DNA of 64,000 nucleotides, taken from Glaciecola petra. Lineage in GTDB: Bacteria; Pseudomonadota; Gammaproteobacteria; Enterobacterales; Alteromonadaceae. The notes beneath the pieces were generated by a model. The model saw only the letters and a program-made list of their open reading frames with translations. It did no database searches and was not told the DNA's origin. The stretch covers positions 1 to 64,000 of the forward strand of contig NZ_JAVRHX010000006.1 in NCBI RefSeq assembly GCF_031846345.1, read 5' to 3'. This document shows positions 25,593 through 35,540 of this stretch, in pieces. Position numbers and translations under genes: made by a program. The number at the start of each line of letters is the position of its first letter. Within the stretch, counting starts at the first letter, position 1.

Positions 25593-27773
25593 ATGAACAT
25601 AAACAAACGAATATTTCAGTCTGCGATAGCGATTTTTGCTACTAGCAGTCTAATTGCCTGTCAGCCTAAACCAGATGAGGTGCAAGTGGAAGAAAGTACA
25701 ACATTAATGCCGAAAAGCACACTCGTTTATCCTGAAACACAAAAAGGTGACGTGGTTGACACATACTTTGGTACCGATGTAGCTGACCCCTACAGATGGC
25801 TAGAGGATGATCGCAGTGCCGAAACGGAAGCATGGGTCGCAACACAAAATAAGACAACCCAAACATATTTAATGCAAATTCCCTATCGTGAAACAATAGG
25901 AAATGTTGTTCGCGATTTACTTAACTATGAACGAGTGTCGGCGCCTTTCATAGAAGGAAAATATACTTATTTTTATAAAAATGATGGCTTACAAAATCAA
26001 AGTGTTGTTTATCGGCAATTAGACAATGGTGAACCCGAAGTATTTATTGATCCTAACCAATTAAGTGACGACGGCACGGTGTCTTTATCAAGCATGTCTT
26101 TTTCTGAAGACGGTTCATTAGTTGCGTATCAAACTTCTACAGGAGGCAGCGATTGGCGTGAAGTGTATTTCATGGATACCGACACTATGGAGTTAGTAGG
26201 AGAAGTGCTCGACGACGTAAAATTCAGTGGCTTAAGTTGGTATAAAAATGAAGGGATTTATTATTCTAGTTACGATGCGCCAGATGGCTCGGAGTTAAGT
26301 GCCAAAACTGACCAGCATAAACTCTATTATCATAAAATAGGCACGCCGCAATCTGAAGACGCTAAAATTTTCGGACATACAGATGCGGAGAAACATCGCT
26401 ATGTTGGCGCACAGGTAAGCGAAGATAGCCGTTATTTGTTGGTAACTGCGTCGGTGTCTACATCTGGGAATCGAGCATATTTAAAAGATTTAACTGACGC
26501 TGATGCTAAGTGGAAAACTGTTAAAGAAGACATTGATGGCGATGTTTACATGTTGGCTAGTGAAGGAGAAAAACTCTGGCTGGTTACTAATTATAAGGCG
26601 CCAAATGGAAAAGTTGTTGCGGTAAATGCAAATGAGCCCAATGTTGAAAATTGGCAAGAAATTATTAACGAAACTGACAATGTCTTATCGCCAAGCACCG
26701 CGGGTGGCTATATCTTTGCAGAATACATGGTTGATGCTATTTCTAAAGTGTATCAATACGACTTAAACGGCCAACAGATTCGTACTATCGATTTACCCGA
26801 TATAGGCAGTGCTGGTTCTTTTGCAGGAAAAACTGATAGCAAAAACACCTATTATACGTTCAGCAATTATACAACACCCACCACTATTTACCGTTACGAT
26901 ATTGCAAGTGGCGAGTCTACTTTATTTAACAAACCTGCGTCTAAGTTTGATGGAAGTAAGTTTGTATCCAAACAAGTATTTTATACCTCAAAAGACGGCA
27001 CCAAAGTGCCAATGATTATTACTCATGCAAAAGATACACAGTTAAACGGTAAAAACCCCACCTTACTTTATGGTTATGGCGGTTTTAATGTCAGTCTTAC
27101 ACCTCGGTTTAGTTCTACAGTGGCTGCGTGGCTTGAACTCGGGGGTATATATGCCGTGCCTAATATTCGTGGCGGTGGAGAGTACGGAAAAGCATGGCAC
27201 AAAGCAGGCACACAACTGCAAAAACAAAATGTGTTTGATGACTTTATTGCGGCAGCAGAGTATTTAATTGATAACAAGTACACCAGCAGCGATTATTTAG
27301 CGCTGCGCGGTGGCTCAAATGGCGGCTTGTTGGTCGGTGCTGTTATGACCCAACGTCCTAGTTTAGCTAAAGTTGCCCTGCCTGCAGTAGGCGTGTTAGA
27401 CATGCTTCGGTATCACACCTTTACTGCGGGTGCAGGTTGGGCATATGACTACGGTACTTCAGAGCAGAGTGACGAAATGTTTAAGTATTTACTCGGCTAC
27501 TCTCCTTTGCATAATATAAAAGCCGGTGTCGAGTATCCAGCAACTATGGTAACAACCGCTGACCATGATGACCGAGTAGTACCAGCGCATTCGTTCAAAT
27601 TTGCCGCAGAATTGCAGGCAAACCAACAAGGGAATAATCCGACCTTGATCAGAATCGAAACTGACGCTGGTCATGGCGCGGGTACACCCATTAGTAAAAC
27701 CATTGAGCAATATGCTGACATCTATGGTTTTGTTTTATACAGCATGGGTATCCGATCGTTAGACGAATTGTAA
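25593..27773 (+). CDS. Prolyl oligopeptidase (S9A) lipoprotein
   Basis: An S9A peptidase of 726 residues when started at the ATG at 25593; another ATG lies at 25581. The leader ends in a lipobox SSLIAC, so it is probably a periplasmic or outer-membrane lipoprotein. The first part (DPYRWLEDDRS, then a seven-bladed propeller) gates the active site. The C-terminal alpha/beta hydrolase has Ser in RGGSNGGLLVGA, Asp in DHDDRVVPAHSFK and His in DAGHGAG. It cleaves short peptides after proline. It is a single gene with about 240 unannotated bases upstream. Confidence 0.93.
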   Translation: MNINKRIFQSAIAIFATSSLIACQPKPDEVQVEESTTLMPKSTLVYPETQKGDVVDTYFGTDVADPYRWLEDDRSAETEAWVATQNKTTQTYLMQIPYRETIGNVVRDLLNYERVSAPFIEGKYTYFYKNDGLQNQSVVYRQLDNGEPEVFIDPNQLSDDGTVSLSSMSFSEDGSLVAYQTSTGGSDWREVYFMDTDTMELVGEVLDDVKFSGLSWYKNEGIYYSSYDAPDGSELSAKTDQHKLYYHKIGTPQSEDAKIFGHTDAEKHRYVGAQVSEDSRYLLVTASVSTSGNRAYLKDLTDADAKWKTVKEDIDGDVYMLASEGEKLWLVTNYKAPNGKVVAVNANEPNVENWQEIINETDNVLSPSTAGGYIFAEYMVDAISKVYQYDLNGQQIRTIDLPDIGSAGSFAGKTDSKNTYYTFSNYTTPTTIYRYDIASGESTLFNKPASKFDGSKFVSKQVFYTSKDGTKVPMIITHAKDTQLNGKNPTLLYGYGGFNVSLTPRFSSTVAAWLELGGIYAVPNIRGGGEYGKAWHKAGTQLQKQNVFDDFIAAAEYLIDNKYTSSDYLALRGGSNGGLLVGAVMTQRPSLAKVALPAVGVLDMLRYHTFTAGAGWAYDYGTSEQSDEMFKYLLGYSPLHNIKAGVEYPATMVTTADHDDRVVPAHSFKFAAELQANQQGNNPTLIRIETDAGHGAGTPISKTIEQYADIYGFVLYSMGIRSLDEL

Positions 27774-27811
27774 AACACTCATTGCCCAAATCGCCTATTT
27801 TTATATGGTGT

Positions 27812-28459
27812 CTAGTCGCCATAACCCCAAGGCGTGATGGGCAAAGCAACGGGTTTACTCAAATCAAAGTCTACTCTGAATTCTCTTCCTTGCCGAATTA
27901 AACGGTAGGTGAACTTTTCAGGGTAGATATACATTTGCCAAGTATTACCCATTGATTGTGGTATGCCGGTATTTAAAAATAGCTCCTTGGAATACTGATC
28001 TGCCGGAAAAGACTGCACTTGAGCGTAACCTGCATCATTCGTATGCCCGCCATACATGGTCAATGGATCGTCACTACCGTCGGGTTTGCGATGATCGTGC
28101 TTAAGACTCAAACCACTCCCTGTTTTAGTAATTATCCATGTTCTAGACGCATTATCACCTACGTGAAATGGGACTTGTAGCTCGGTATCGGTGCAATGAC
28201 GTACATGCATGATTAACTTGTTATCAAATGCGGGGCTGGGGTCATTGTCAAAGACAACCTTGCCTTCAAATGCCTTGCCACAGTGTTGCTTTATGGCATC
28301 GAAGAAAGCATCATGACTTGGAATAGAAACAAGAGGCGCCGGCCTCACGTTTGCCAATGTTTGCGTACAAAAAAACAGTAATAAAGTGAATGTAATAGCC
28401 ACTACGCTATTATTTTTAACACGACTCTGACTAGAGTGAGAATGTTGAGTTAGGTACAT
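27812..28459 (-). CDS. Secreted protein of unknown function
   Basis: The ATG at 28459 is preferred over the GTG at 28507 because AGGAT lies seven bases upstream. The product has 215 residues with a signal peptide ending TLA (about residue 35 from this start). The mature part is compact with two cysteines near the start (KQHCGKAFEGKVVFDND, VRHCTDTELQVPFHVGDN) and a histidine-rich middle (KHDHRKPDGSDDPLTMYGGHT). I recognise this as a type of conserved secreted proteobacterial protein but know no function. It converges on the S9A peptidase gene. Confidence 0.6.
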   Translation of the reverse strand: MYLTQHSHSSQSRVKNNSVVAITFTLLLFFCTQTLANVRPAPLVSIPSHDAFFDAIKQHCGKAFEGKVVFDNDPSPAFDNKLIMHVRHCTDTELQVPFHVGDNASRTWIITKTGSGLSLKHDHRKPDGSDDPLTMYGGHTNDAGYAQVQSFPADQYSKELFLNTGIPQSMGNTWQMYIYPEKFTYRLIRQGREFRVDFDLSKPVALPITPWGYGD

Positions 28460-28507
28460 AACAAATCCTGTTTTATTGAATGACGCTTTAAGCGTTGTTT
28501 TGAGCAC

Positions 28508-28836
28508 TAAGTAAGCATATTAACCGAGTCATGTCGTTCTCGCCAATTTACTCGCAGAAATGTTTGAGTTTTCATATGAGAAAATTGCTTAACGCAATGA
28601 CTACGTGGGACTCAGTCAGCAACAGCTTGCAGAATGGACCAGCTATCGCTCAACTTCATTATTGGAGCAATTTACCCCATGCCAAGTGCTCATTATGGTG
28701 GAAGTCGCTAGAAATCAACTGATGTCAGAAAAACCTTAAAAAAGTTTAAGATACTTTTTTCCTTTAATCGTCGTATTACTTTATAGCTTATTTGTAAACG
28801 AGCATGTAACCAGTGCTTCTTAAAGGAAAATCAGAC
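28508..28836. other. Intergenic stretch with one short protein-like frame
   Basis: The frame from GTG 28605 to the stop at 28737-28739 encodes 44 residues with plausible composition (begins GLSQQQLAEWTSYRSTSLLE). An in-frame stop just upstream and lack of a ribosome-binding site suggest chance or a decayed gene. Otherwise the stretch should contain the divergent promoters of its flanking genes. Confidence 0.3.
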
Positions 28837-29778
28837 GTGGCAATATCTTCTTCATCTTTTACAAAACACAATTTAAAGCTGCTATGTTGCTCCCTAATGT
28901 TGGCACAAGTTTTTCTTGGCGCTAGTGCAACTGTGGAGGATGAAGCAACAGATATAGTCGAATCGCCTGATCGTAATTTAACCGGGTTTGAAAGCCTTGG
29001 AGACGCACAGCCCCTATGGGAGTTTGGCGCCGGTGGCGGCGCCATTGACGTTGCCAAATATCCTGCTTCTAGCGAGCGTAATTTTATTGCTTTGGCAGCA
29101 CCCTATATTGTATATCGCGGTGATGTATTTAGGCTAGGTGGTGGAGGTGGTGCTCGTGCTGTAGTCGTCGAAGACAAAAACTACGAAATCGATCTTTCAT
29201 TTGGTGGGGCATTCTCTGCAGACAGCGAAGATAATACCGCAAGGGAGGGCATGCCCGAATTAGACTTCCTTTTTGAAGTAGGCCCTCAATTTGTATACCG
29301 CATGAAGGACTTTGAATTTGATGGTGGTGGCAATGGTCGATTAAATCTAAGACTGCAAGCAAGAGCCGTTTTTTCGACTGACTTTGAGCGCATTGATGAA
29401 CGAGGGTACGTATTTGAACCTAAACTTACTTATCAACAACGGGGAGTATGGCAAGAAAACACGGGTCTCAACTTGTCGGCGGGTTTAGTGTTCGCTACTG
29501 AAGAATTACACGATTATTTTTATCAAGTCGATAGTGAATTCGCTACTAACACTCGTTCACAGTTTGACGCCAAAGGCGGTTTTTTGGGCGCCGAGCTCTC
29601 TGCCAGCATGTCTTTCCCTATTCGTAAAAATATGCGCGGATTTGCATCTGTATCTGCACAAATTCACCATGGCGCAGCAAATGAAGACAGTCCATTGTTT
29701 GAAGATAATATTACATACAGCATTGGACTTGGATTTGTTTGGCGTTTATACGAAAGTGAAGCTAAAGCAAGTTGGTAA
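28837..29778 (+). CDS. MipA/OmpV family outer-membrane protein
   Basis: Translation most likely starts at GTG 28837, with AAAGGA nine bases upstream, giving 313 residues and a signal peptide ending LGASA. The mature protein opens with WEFGAGGGAIDVAKYPASSERNFIALAAPYIVYRGDVFRLGGGGGARA, the MipA/OmpV pattern, then alternates amphipathic strands to form a beta-barrel, closing with SIGLGFVWRLYESEAKASW. MipA scaffolds murein enzymes in E. coli, but most family members are barrels of unclear role. It is monocistronic. Confidence 0.82.
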   Translation: MAISSSSFTKHNLKLLCCSLMLAQVFLGASATVEDEATDIVESPDRNLTGFESLGDAQPLWEFGAGGGAIDVAKYPASSERNFIALAAPYIVYRGDVFRLGGGGGARAVVVEDKNYEIDLSFGGAFSADSEDNTAREGMPELDFLFEVGPQFVYRMKDFEFDGGGNGRLNLRLQARAVFSTDFERIDERGYVFEPKLTYQQRGVWQENTGLNLSAGLVFATEELHDYFYQVDSEFATNTRSQFDAKGGFLGAELSASMSFPIRKNMRGFASVSAQIHHGAANEDSPLFEDNITYSIGLGFVWRLYESEAKASW

Positions 29779-29891
29779 TATAGTGTGTTAAAATCGACAT
29801 TCGCATAATAAATACTCTTTTTATATAAGGTTTTTTGTCATACACAGGTACACTCCATAATATAAAACAAAGAACCACTATGGAGATGGCG

Positions 29892-31169
29892 ATGAAACCC
29901 GAAACAATTGCTTTACACGCAGGTTATAGTAGCGACCCCACAACAAAGGCTGCCACTACCCCTATATATCAAACTACCTCGTTCACATTTGACGATACTC
30001 AACATGGCGCTGATTTATTTAATTTAGCCGTGCCCGGCAATATTTACAGCCGTATTATGAATCCAACAAATGCTGTTTTAGAGCAACGAGTTACTGAGTT
30101 AGAAGGGGGCATAGGCGCATTATCGGTTGCTTCCGGTATGGCAGCAATACGCTATGCAATTGAGGCGATTGCTGAGGTTGGTAGTAATATTGTCAGTTCA
30201 AGTCAGTTGTATGGTGGAACTTATAATTTATTCGCACACACCTTTCCTCGACAAGGTATTGAAGCGCGCTTTGCGGCGGGTGATGACTATGAAAAACTAG
30301 CTTCGCTTATCGATGAAAACACGCGTGCACTTTTTTGCGAATCTATTGGAAACCCTGCCGGTAATGTCGTTGATATACAACGTTGGGCTGAAATAGCCCA
30401 TGCAGCTGGCGTACCTTTAATTGTTGATAATACGGTAGCAACCCCTATTTTATGCAAAGCGTTTGATTTAGGTGCGGATATTGTTATTCACTCGTTAACC
30501 AAATACATTGGTGGTCATGGCACCACAATAGGCGGCATTATTGTTGATTCGGGCAAGTTTGATTGGGCCGCCAATGGTGAGCGCTTTAAAATGATGACAA
30601 CGCCAGATCCGTCCTATCATGGTGTCGTATATACAGAGGCATTGGGTCCTGCGGCTTATATAGGGCGTTGCCGAGTGGTACCTTTACGTAATACTGGTGC
30701 GGCTCTTTCACCCAATAGTGCTTTCCAAATTATGCAGGGCCTAGAAACCCTTTCCTTGCGTATGGAAAGGCATTGTGAAAATGCAGCGTCAGTAGCGGGC
30801 TACTTGGAGAAGCATGAAGCCGTAAACTGGGTCAATTATGCAGCTCTGCCTTCTAGTAAATATTATGAAACTTGCCAAAAAATATGCGGTGGTAAAGCGG
30901 CTGGAATTATTAGTTTTGGTATAAAAGGCGGGATTGAAGCTGGTTCCAAATTTATAGATGCATTGCAGTTAATTTTGCGATTGGTGAATATTGGTGATGC
31001 AAAATCTCTGGCTTGCCATCCTGCCAGCACTACACATCGTCAATTAAGCCCTGAAGAGCTTGCAACTGTTGGTGTGTCTGAAGACATGGTGCGGATTTCA
31101 GTGGGCATTGAACATATCGATGATATTATTGCCGATATTGAACAGGCCTTGGCAGCGAGTCAGTCGTAA
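29892..31169 (+). CDS. metY: O-acetylhomoserine sulfhydrylase (PLP-dependent)
   Basis: Translation probably starts at ATG 29892 (425 residues), with GGAG six bases upstream; ATG 29880 and 29886 are alternatives. MKPETIALHAGYSSDPTTKAATTPIYQTTSF is the typical family opening. The PLP lysine lies in HSLTKYIGGHGTTIGG; RIMNPTNAVLEQRVTELEGG and HPASTTHRQL are also diagnostic. The length and the long stretch after the lysine favour MetY over MetB or MetC. It makes homocysteine from O-acetylhomoserine and sulfide. A weak hairpin at 31185-31209 follows the stop. Confidence 0.92.
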   Translation: MKPETIALHAGYSSDPTTKAATTPIYQTTSFTFDDTQHGADLFNLAVPGNIYSRIMNPTNAVLEQRVTELEGGIGALSVASGMAAIRYAIEAIAEVGSNIVSSSQLYGGTYNLFAHTFPRQGIEARFAAGDDYEKLASLIDENTRALFCESIGNPAGNVVDIQRWAEIAHAAGVPLIVDNTVATPILCKAFDLGADIVIHSLTKYIGGHGTTIGGIIVDSGKFDWAANGERFKMMTTPDPSYHGVVYTEALGPAAYIGRCRVVPLRNTGAALSPNSAFQIMQGLETLSLRMERHCENAASVAGYLEKHEAVNWVNYAALPSSKYYETCQKICGGKAAGIISFGIKGGIEAGSKFIDALQLILRLVNIGDAKSLACHPASTTHRQLSPEELATVGVSEDMVRISVGIEHIDDIIADIEQALAASQS

Positions 31170-31184
31170 CTTGCTTTTTTGAGA

Positions 31185-31209
31185 AGCGCCTTGGTTAAGA
31201 CGAGGCGCT
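31185..31209 (+). terminator. Possible terminator hairpin after metY
   Basis: AGCGCCT (31185-31191) pairs with AGGCGCT (31203-31209). There is no T tract after it, so it may only stabilise the transcript end. Confidence 0.35.
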
Positions 31210-31363
31210 CATATTAGTTATTTAGATACACTCTGAAAAATTGGGTGGCAATTAGTCATTTTCAAGTTTCCCTTTTTATTCCGTTCAGAAGCTTTTAAGA
31301 TATCTCTACAATCTTAATCAGTAAACAAAACTTTTTATTCTTCGATCTACCACAGAGTTCTTT

Positions 31364-31777
31364 ATGTTAGTTATATCAAATGCGATAACAATTGCCGATT
31401 GGGAAATCGAGCTTAATGCTATAAGGTCTGCTGGTAATGGTGGACAGAATGTTAATAAAGTGGCAACGGCCATTCATTTGCGCTTTGATATAGAAAAGTC
31501 TTCGCTACCAAGGGTGCACAAAGACAAGCTGTTAAAGTTATCTGATTCACGAGTTACTTCGGAAGGAGTAATAGTTATAAAATCACAAGAGTTTAGAACG
31601 CAGCTAAAAAATAAAAAAGCTGCCTTGGAGCGATTGCAAGAACTAATACGTTCCGCAATGGTTGTGCAAAAAGCACGAAGACCAAGTAAACCAACAAAAG
31701 CCTCACAAATACGTCGAGTCGATAGCAAAACCAAACGTGGCGTGACTAAATCTCTGAGGAAGAAGGTAGATTTTTAA
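31364..31777 (+). CDS. arfB: Alternative ribosome-rescue factor ArfB (peptidyl-tRNA hydrolase)
   Basis: The 137-residue protein has the catalytic GGQ motif at residues 26-28 (SAGNGGQNVNKVATAIHLRFD) and a basic C-terminal tail (KARRPSKPTKASQIRRVDSKTKRGVTKSLRKK) that inserts into the empty mRNA channel of stalled ribosomes. It hydrolyses peptidyl-tRNA on non-stop complexes as a backup to tmRNA. The absence of release-factor decoding domains distinguishes it from RF1 and RF2. It stands alone. Confidence 0.93.
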   Translation: MLVISNAITIADWEIELNAIRSAGNGGQNVNKVATAIHLRFDIEKSSLPRVHKDKLLKLSDSRVTSEGVIVIKSQEFRTQLKNKKAALERLQELIRSAMVVQKARRPSKPTKASQIRRVDSKTKRGVTKSLRKKVDF

Positions 31778-32251
31778 ACGCCAAATAAGCAATTTGTTTG
31801 ATTGGTGAGACACTTGATAACATGCATATTGCCGACGCATAATATTGTCTTTTAAGGATAAAAGTATATTTATCTCGTTTTATTCAGAATTATCAGGGAA
31901 TTTTTGATTAAATTTTAAAAACTGCGCAATATCCATCCTAAAAACAAACTAATTAGACCAGTTAAGTGTGCACATTTTGTTACAAACAATTCAATTTTGA
32001 AATATTTTCATGCAATTCCGGTAAAAAACTACAATTTTTTTGCGCCTAATGCACGTTTTTGTATTTGACTATTTGCGGTGCTTTGAGTAGTGTAGCGAAC
32101 GGGTAAATGTCTTTGTTTAATTAAAGTTCTGCATGATCTTAATTTAAAGGCAGCACTTCATTTGCAAATAAAAAGTAGCCACAATAATAACTAGACTACT
32201 TACAAATAAATAGAAAAATGCTGTTACATTCGCAGCAAATAGGGAAACAAT
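31778..32251. other. Long AT-rich leader region before the TonB-dependent receptor
   Basis: This 474-base stretch has no supported gene. It is rich in A/T runs and probably holds the receptor promoter and an untranslated leader. I could not identify a Fur box, riboswitch or convincing operator in it. Confidence 0.4.
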
Positions 32252-35200
32252 ATGATTACAAAAAATGATTCTAAGCTACATAAATTGTCGCTTGGTGTAA
32301 TGCTTGCTTTGGGCTTAGCGGCATCTCCTTCATTGTTTGCACAAGAAGAAGATGATTTGCTAGAAGAAAGTGAAGAAGAGGTTAAAGAAGTCGTCGAAAG
32401 AGTAACGGTCACAGGTTCTCGTATACGTCGTCAAGAATTCTCAACCGCTTCTCCTATCCAAGTATTAGATGGTGATATATCACGAGAGCTAGGTCTATTC
32501 GATACGGCTGAACTTTTACAAACAACTTCTCAGGTATCTGGTCTACAGATTGATAGTACATTCTCAGGATTCGTACTAGATAATGGTCCGGGTGCTTCTA
32601 CTATCGGTTTCCGTGGATTAGGCGCTGGCCGTACATTGGTCTTGGTTAACGGACGTCGTATTGCTCCTGCAGGTGCAGGTGGTGCGCCAGTTTCTCCTGA
32701 CCTTAACTTGATTCCTACTGTTCTAATAGAGCGCGTCGAAAACTTATTTGACGGCGCATCTACAACATATGGTTCTGATGCGATTGCGGGTGTTTCAAAC
32801 GCCATTTTACGTACAGACGTTGATGGTTTTGAATTCCAAGGTTTTTATTCAAACCCTGAGTCTGACGGCGCAGAGCAAACTGTATTGTCAGGTATGTACG
32901 GTACCAGTGGTGATGATTATCGTTTCCAGATCGCATTTGAGTATAACGAAACACGTGGTCAGTCTTTTTCTGAAAACCGTTTTGTAAGTGACTGTGACGA
33001 GATAATCCAAGAAGATAGAGCAGGTAACATTTACTCTGAATACCGTGGTATTGGTCCAAGTGCTAGCCCGGCGACAAATTGTGATTTGTTCCCGTTATCA
33101 AACCGTATTCAGCACGAAAATTTCTTCGGCTCTTTATATTGGACACCTGGTTCAAGTAACATCGGTGTTCCTAACTTAACTGAAACCACAACATCATTAG
33201 GAAACGTTCCGTTTATTTTTGGTACGGTTGCTGCGGATAGTAACGGTGACGGCATTGACGATATCGGTCTTTATGATGGAAATGGCGACGGACTATTAGA
33301 CGTTAACTTCCAAGATGAGTTATATGGCTTGTCAATTTCTGATTATGTAAATTCTTCAGATTGGACTAGACCACTTCAGCGTTTCAGTGTTTATATCGAC
33401 GGTGATTATTTGTTTAACGACGATAACGACACTCGTTTCTTCTACGAAGGTTTGTATGCAAGTCGTGATTCAGATGGATTTAGTGCCGGTGCTCAGATAT
33501 TCCAGTGGGTAGGTATCGATAACCCTTACAACCCTTGTGGTACTGATCCAATCAACTCAGTAAATTGTTACGCCGCAACTGGACTTGACCGTTTCTTCGG
33601 TGATACTCCTTCAAGAATGCGTCCTATCATCAGTATTCGTGGTGACCGTGATATCGAGCAAGCAGACGTTTATCAATATCGTATGGTTGCTGGCTTAGAA
33701 GGTAACATTGGTGCCTTAGCTGATTTTGGTCAAGGTAACTGGTTCTACGAAGCATCTGTTAGTTATAGTGCTTCTAAAGGAACTAACTCAACTAATGGTC
33801 TAAATGAAGAACGCCTGATTTTCTCTCTTGAAAACTCTGTACGTATGGCTGATGGATCTATTTCATGTGGTGAAGGTTGTGTGCCAATCAACTTGTTCGC
33901 TGATAGTATTTATCAAGTTGGTGGTGGTACCTTTGCAACACAAGCTGAGTCTGATTATTTATTCCTAGAGCGTTCAATCGAAACTGAAGTTAAGCAAACG
34001 CTTCTCAGTGGTTTCATTGGCGGTGACTTACTTACATTGCCATGGAACGAAGAAATTGTTCCATTAATTGTTGGTTTCGAATATCGTAAAGATGAAATCA
34101 TTACTGATGCTAACGACGTTGCAGCAGAAGGCTTATTGTGGGGCTTCTTCTCAGACCGCGGTGCAGACGGCGATCGCGACCTTAAAGAATTTTATTTTGA
34201 AACAGAATTCCCGTTATTGAGAGGGCTCGAGTATGCTGAAGAATTAACAGTAACTGCAGCGGGTCGTTCTACTAACGAAACCTTCTATGACACAGAAACT
34301 GTTTGGAGCTTAAAAGGTGTTTATCGTCCTACCGAATGGTTAACTGTTCGTGGTACGCGCGGTACATCTTATCGTGCACCTGACTTAGGTAACCGTTTCT
34401 TGAATGGTACTTCTGGTTTTAATACTGTTGTGGATCCTTGTGTTGTCCCAGCAGATGCGAGAGAGTCTGATATCACTGCAGGACCAAATGCACCAGAGAC
34501 TTACGTACCAGAAGATGATAATCGTGAAGCTCGCGTATTTACAGCTTGTGCTGCTAACGGCGTAGATGCGACTTCTCTTGGTTTACGTACTGCTGATTCA
34601 CCTTCAGTAGGCGCAGCATCAAGTACAGAAATCATCACCAGTGGTACCGAAGATTTGAGACCTGAAACGTCTGTATCGCAAACTTGGGGTGTAATTTTTG
34701 AGCAACCTTGGAGTGAAGAGTTTGAATTGACAATGTCATTCACTAACTACGAAATCGCTATTAACGATGCTGTTGCTACTCTATCGCCAGGTGCAATATT
34801 AACCTTATGTTATAACAATGAAGACGCGCCAAATGGTGATTCAGCTTTGTGTAACTTAGCGCCTCGTGATTCTGATGGTTTCTTAACTGACATTTCTCGT
34901 ACACCGGTTAACTTTGACCGTCAAACCTCACGTGGTACTGACTACAACATTTTCTATAACCAAGCATTTGTTGTTGGTGATAATGAACTTGATGTAACAC
35001 TCGATGTGTTGGCGACTAAATTGAAGTCACAAACCAGTGAGTCTTTCCAAACATTTGATGACAACATTGGTGAGCCAGCCTTCCCAGAGTGGCGTGGTAG
35101 TGCTCGTTTAGGCCTAGCCTATCAAGACTTCCGTTTCAATTGGGTAACCTTCTATATTGGTGCTGGTGAAGCAGATAACTTAGGTGATTACAATGAAAAC

Positions 35201-35458
35201 AACATTGCTTGTGATGGCTTAACGGGTATTTCATGTCGTCCAGTTTCTTACACAGGTTCTTATGTTCGTCATAACATGAGTGTGAGCTACGCTTGGGATA
35301 ACATGAATATTAACGTTGGTATGTCAAATGTGTTTGACAGACAGCCTAATAAAGTAGGTACTCGTGGTAACGTATTTAATGTACGTAATATTCCACTAGG
35401 TGTTGGTTATGACCTTACTGGTCGTGAAGTATTTGTTAACTTTGGTGTTAGTTTCTAA
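32252..35458 (+). CDS. TonB-dependent outer-membrane receptor
   Basis: The 1068-residue protein has a signal peptide (ending SLFA), an acidic linker, and the plug domain starting VTVTGSRIRRQEFSTASP, with GFRGLGAGRTLVLVNGRR and LIERVENLFDGASTTYGSDAIAGVSN. The remaining about 900 residues form the 22-strand barrel, ending in phenylalanine (FVNFGVSF) as outer-membrane barrels require. The GSRIRR-type plug with an SPIQVLDGDI segment is common in Alteromonadales and other marine bacteria for nutrients other than siderophores. The S9 peptidase gene immediately downstream suggests peptide uptake, but a terminator separates them. The substrate is not assignable. Confidence 0.93.
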   Translation: MITKNDSKLHKLSLGVMLALGLAASPSLFAQEEDDLLEESEEEVKEVVERVTVTGSRIRRQEFSTASPIQVLDGDISRELGLFDTAELLQTTSQVSGLQIDSTFSGFVLDNGPGASTIGFRGLGAGRTLVLVNGRRIAPAGAGGAPVSPDLNLIPTVLIERVENLFDGASTTYGSDAIAGVSNAILRTDVDGFEFQGFYSNPESDGAEQTVLSGMYGTSGDDYRFQIAFEYNETRGQSFSENRFVSDCDEIIQEDRAGNIYSEYRGIGPSASPATNCDLFPLSNRIQHENFFGSLYWTPGSSNIGVPNLTETTTSLGNVPFIFGTVAADSNGDGIDDIGLYDGNGDGLLDVNFQDELYGLSISDYVNSSDWTRPLQRFSVYIDGDYLFNDDNDTRFFYEGLYASRDSDGFSAGAQIFQWVGIDNPYNPCGTDPINSVNCYAATGLDRFFGDTPSRMRPIISIRGDRDIEQADVYQYRMVAGLEGNIGALADFGQGNWFYEASVSYSASKGTNSTNGLNEERLIFSLENSVRMADGSISCGEGCVPINLFADSIYQVGGGTFATQAESDYLFLERSIETEVKQTLLSGFIGGDLLTLPWNEEIVPLIVGFEYRKDEIITDANDVAAEGLLWGFFSDRGADGDRDLKEFYFETEFPLLRGLEYAEELTVTAAGRSTNETFYDTETVWSLKGVYRPTEWLTVRGTRGTSYRAPDLGNRFLNGTSGFNTVVDPCVVPADARESDITAGPNAPETYVPEDDNREARVFTACAANGVDATSLGLRTADSPSVGAASSTEIITSGTEDLRPETSVSQTWGVIFEQPWSEEFELTMSFTNYEIAINDAVATLSPGAILTLCYNNEDAPNGDSALCNLAPRDSDGFLTDISRTPVNFDRQTSRGTDYNIFYNQAFVVGDNELDVTLDVLATKLKSQTSESFQTFDDNIGEPAFPEWRGSARLGLAYQDFRFNWVTFYIGAGEADNLGDYNENNIACDGLTGISCRPVSYTGSYVRHNMSVSYAWDNMNINVGMSNVFDRQPNKVGTRGNVFNVRNIPLGVGYDLTGREVFVNFGVSF

Positions 35459-35482
35459 TACTAAAATAACAACATAAGTAAG

Positions 35483-35517
35483 GGCTCACCGGACCTAGTC
35501 CTGTGAGCCTTTTTTTT
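35483..35517 (+). terminator. Rho-independent terminator after the TonB-dependent receptor
   Basis: GGCTCAC (35483-35489) pairs with GTGAGCC (35503-35509), extended by GGAC/GTCC inside the loop, and is followed by eight T. Partial readthrough into the S9 gene is possible. Confidence 0.9.
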
Positions 35518-35540
35518 ACAAAATAGAAAGAGGAAAAGCT

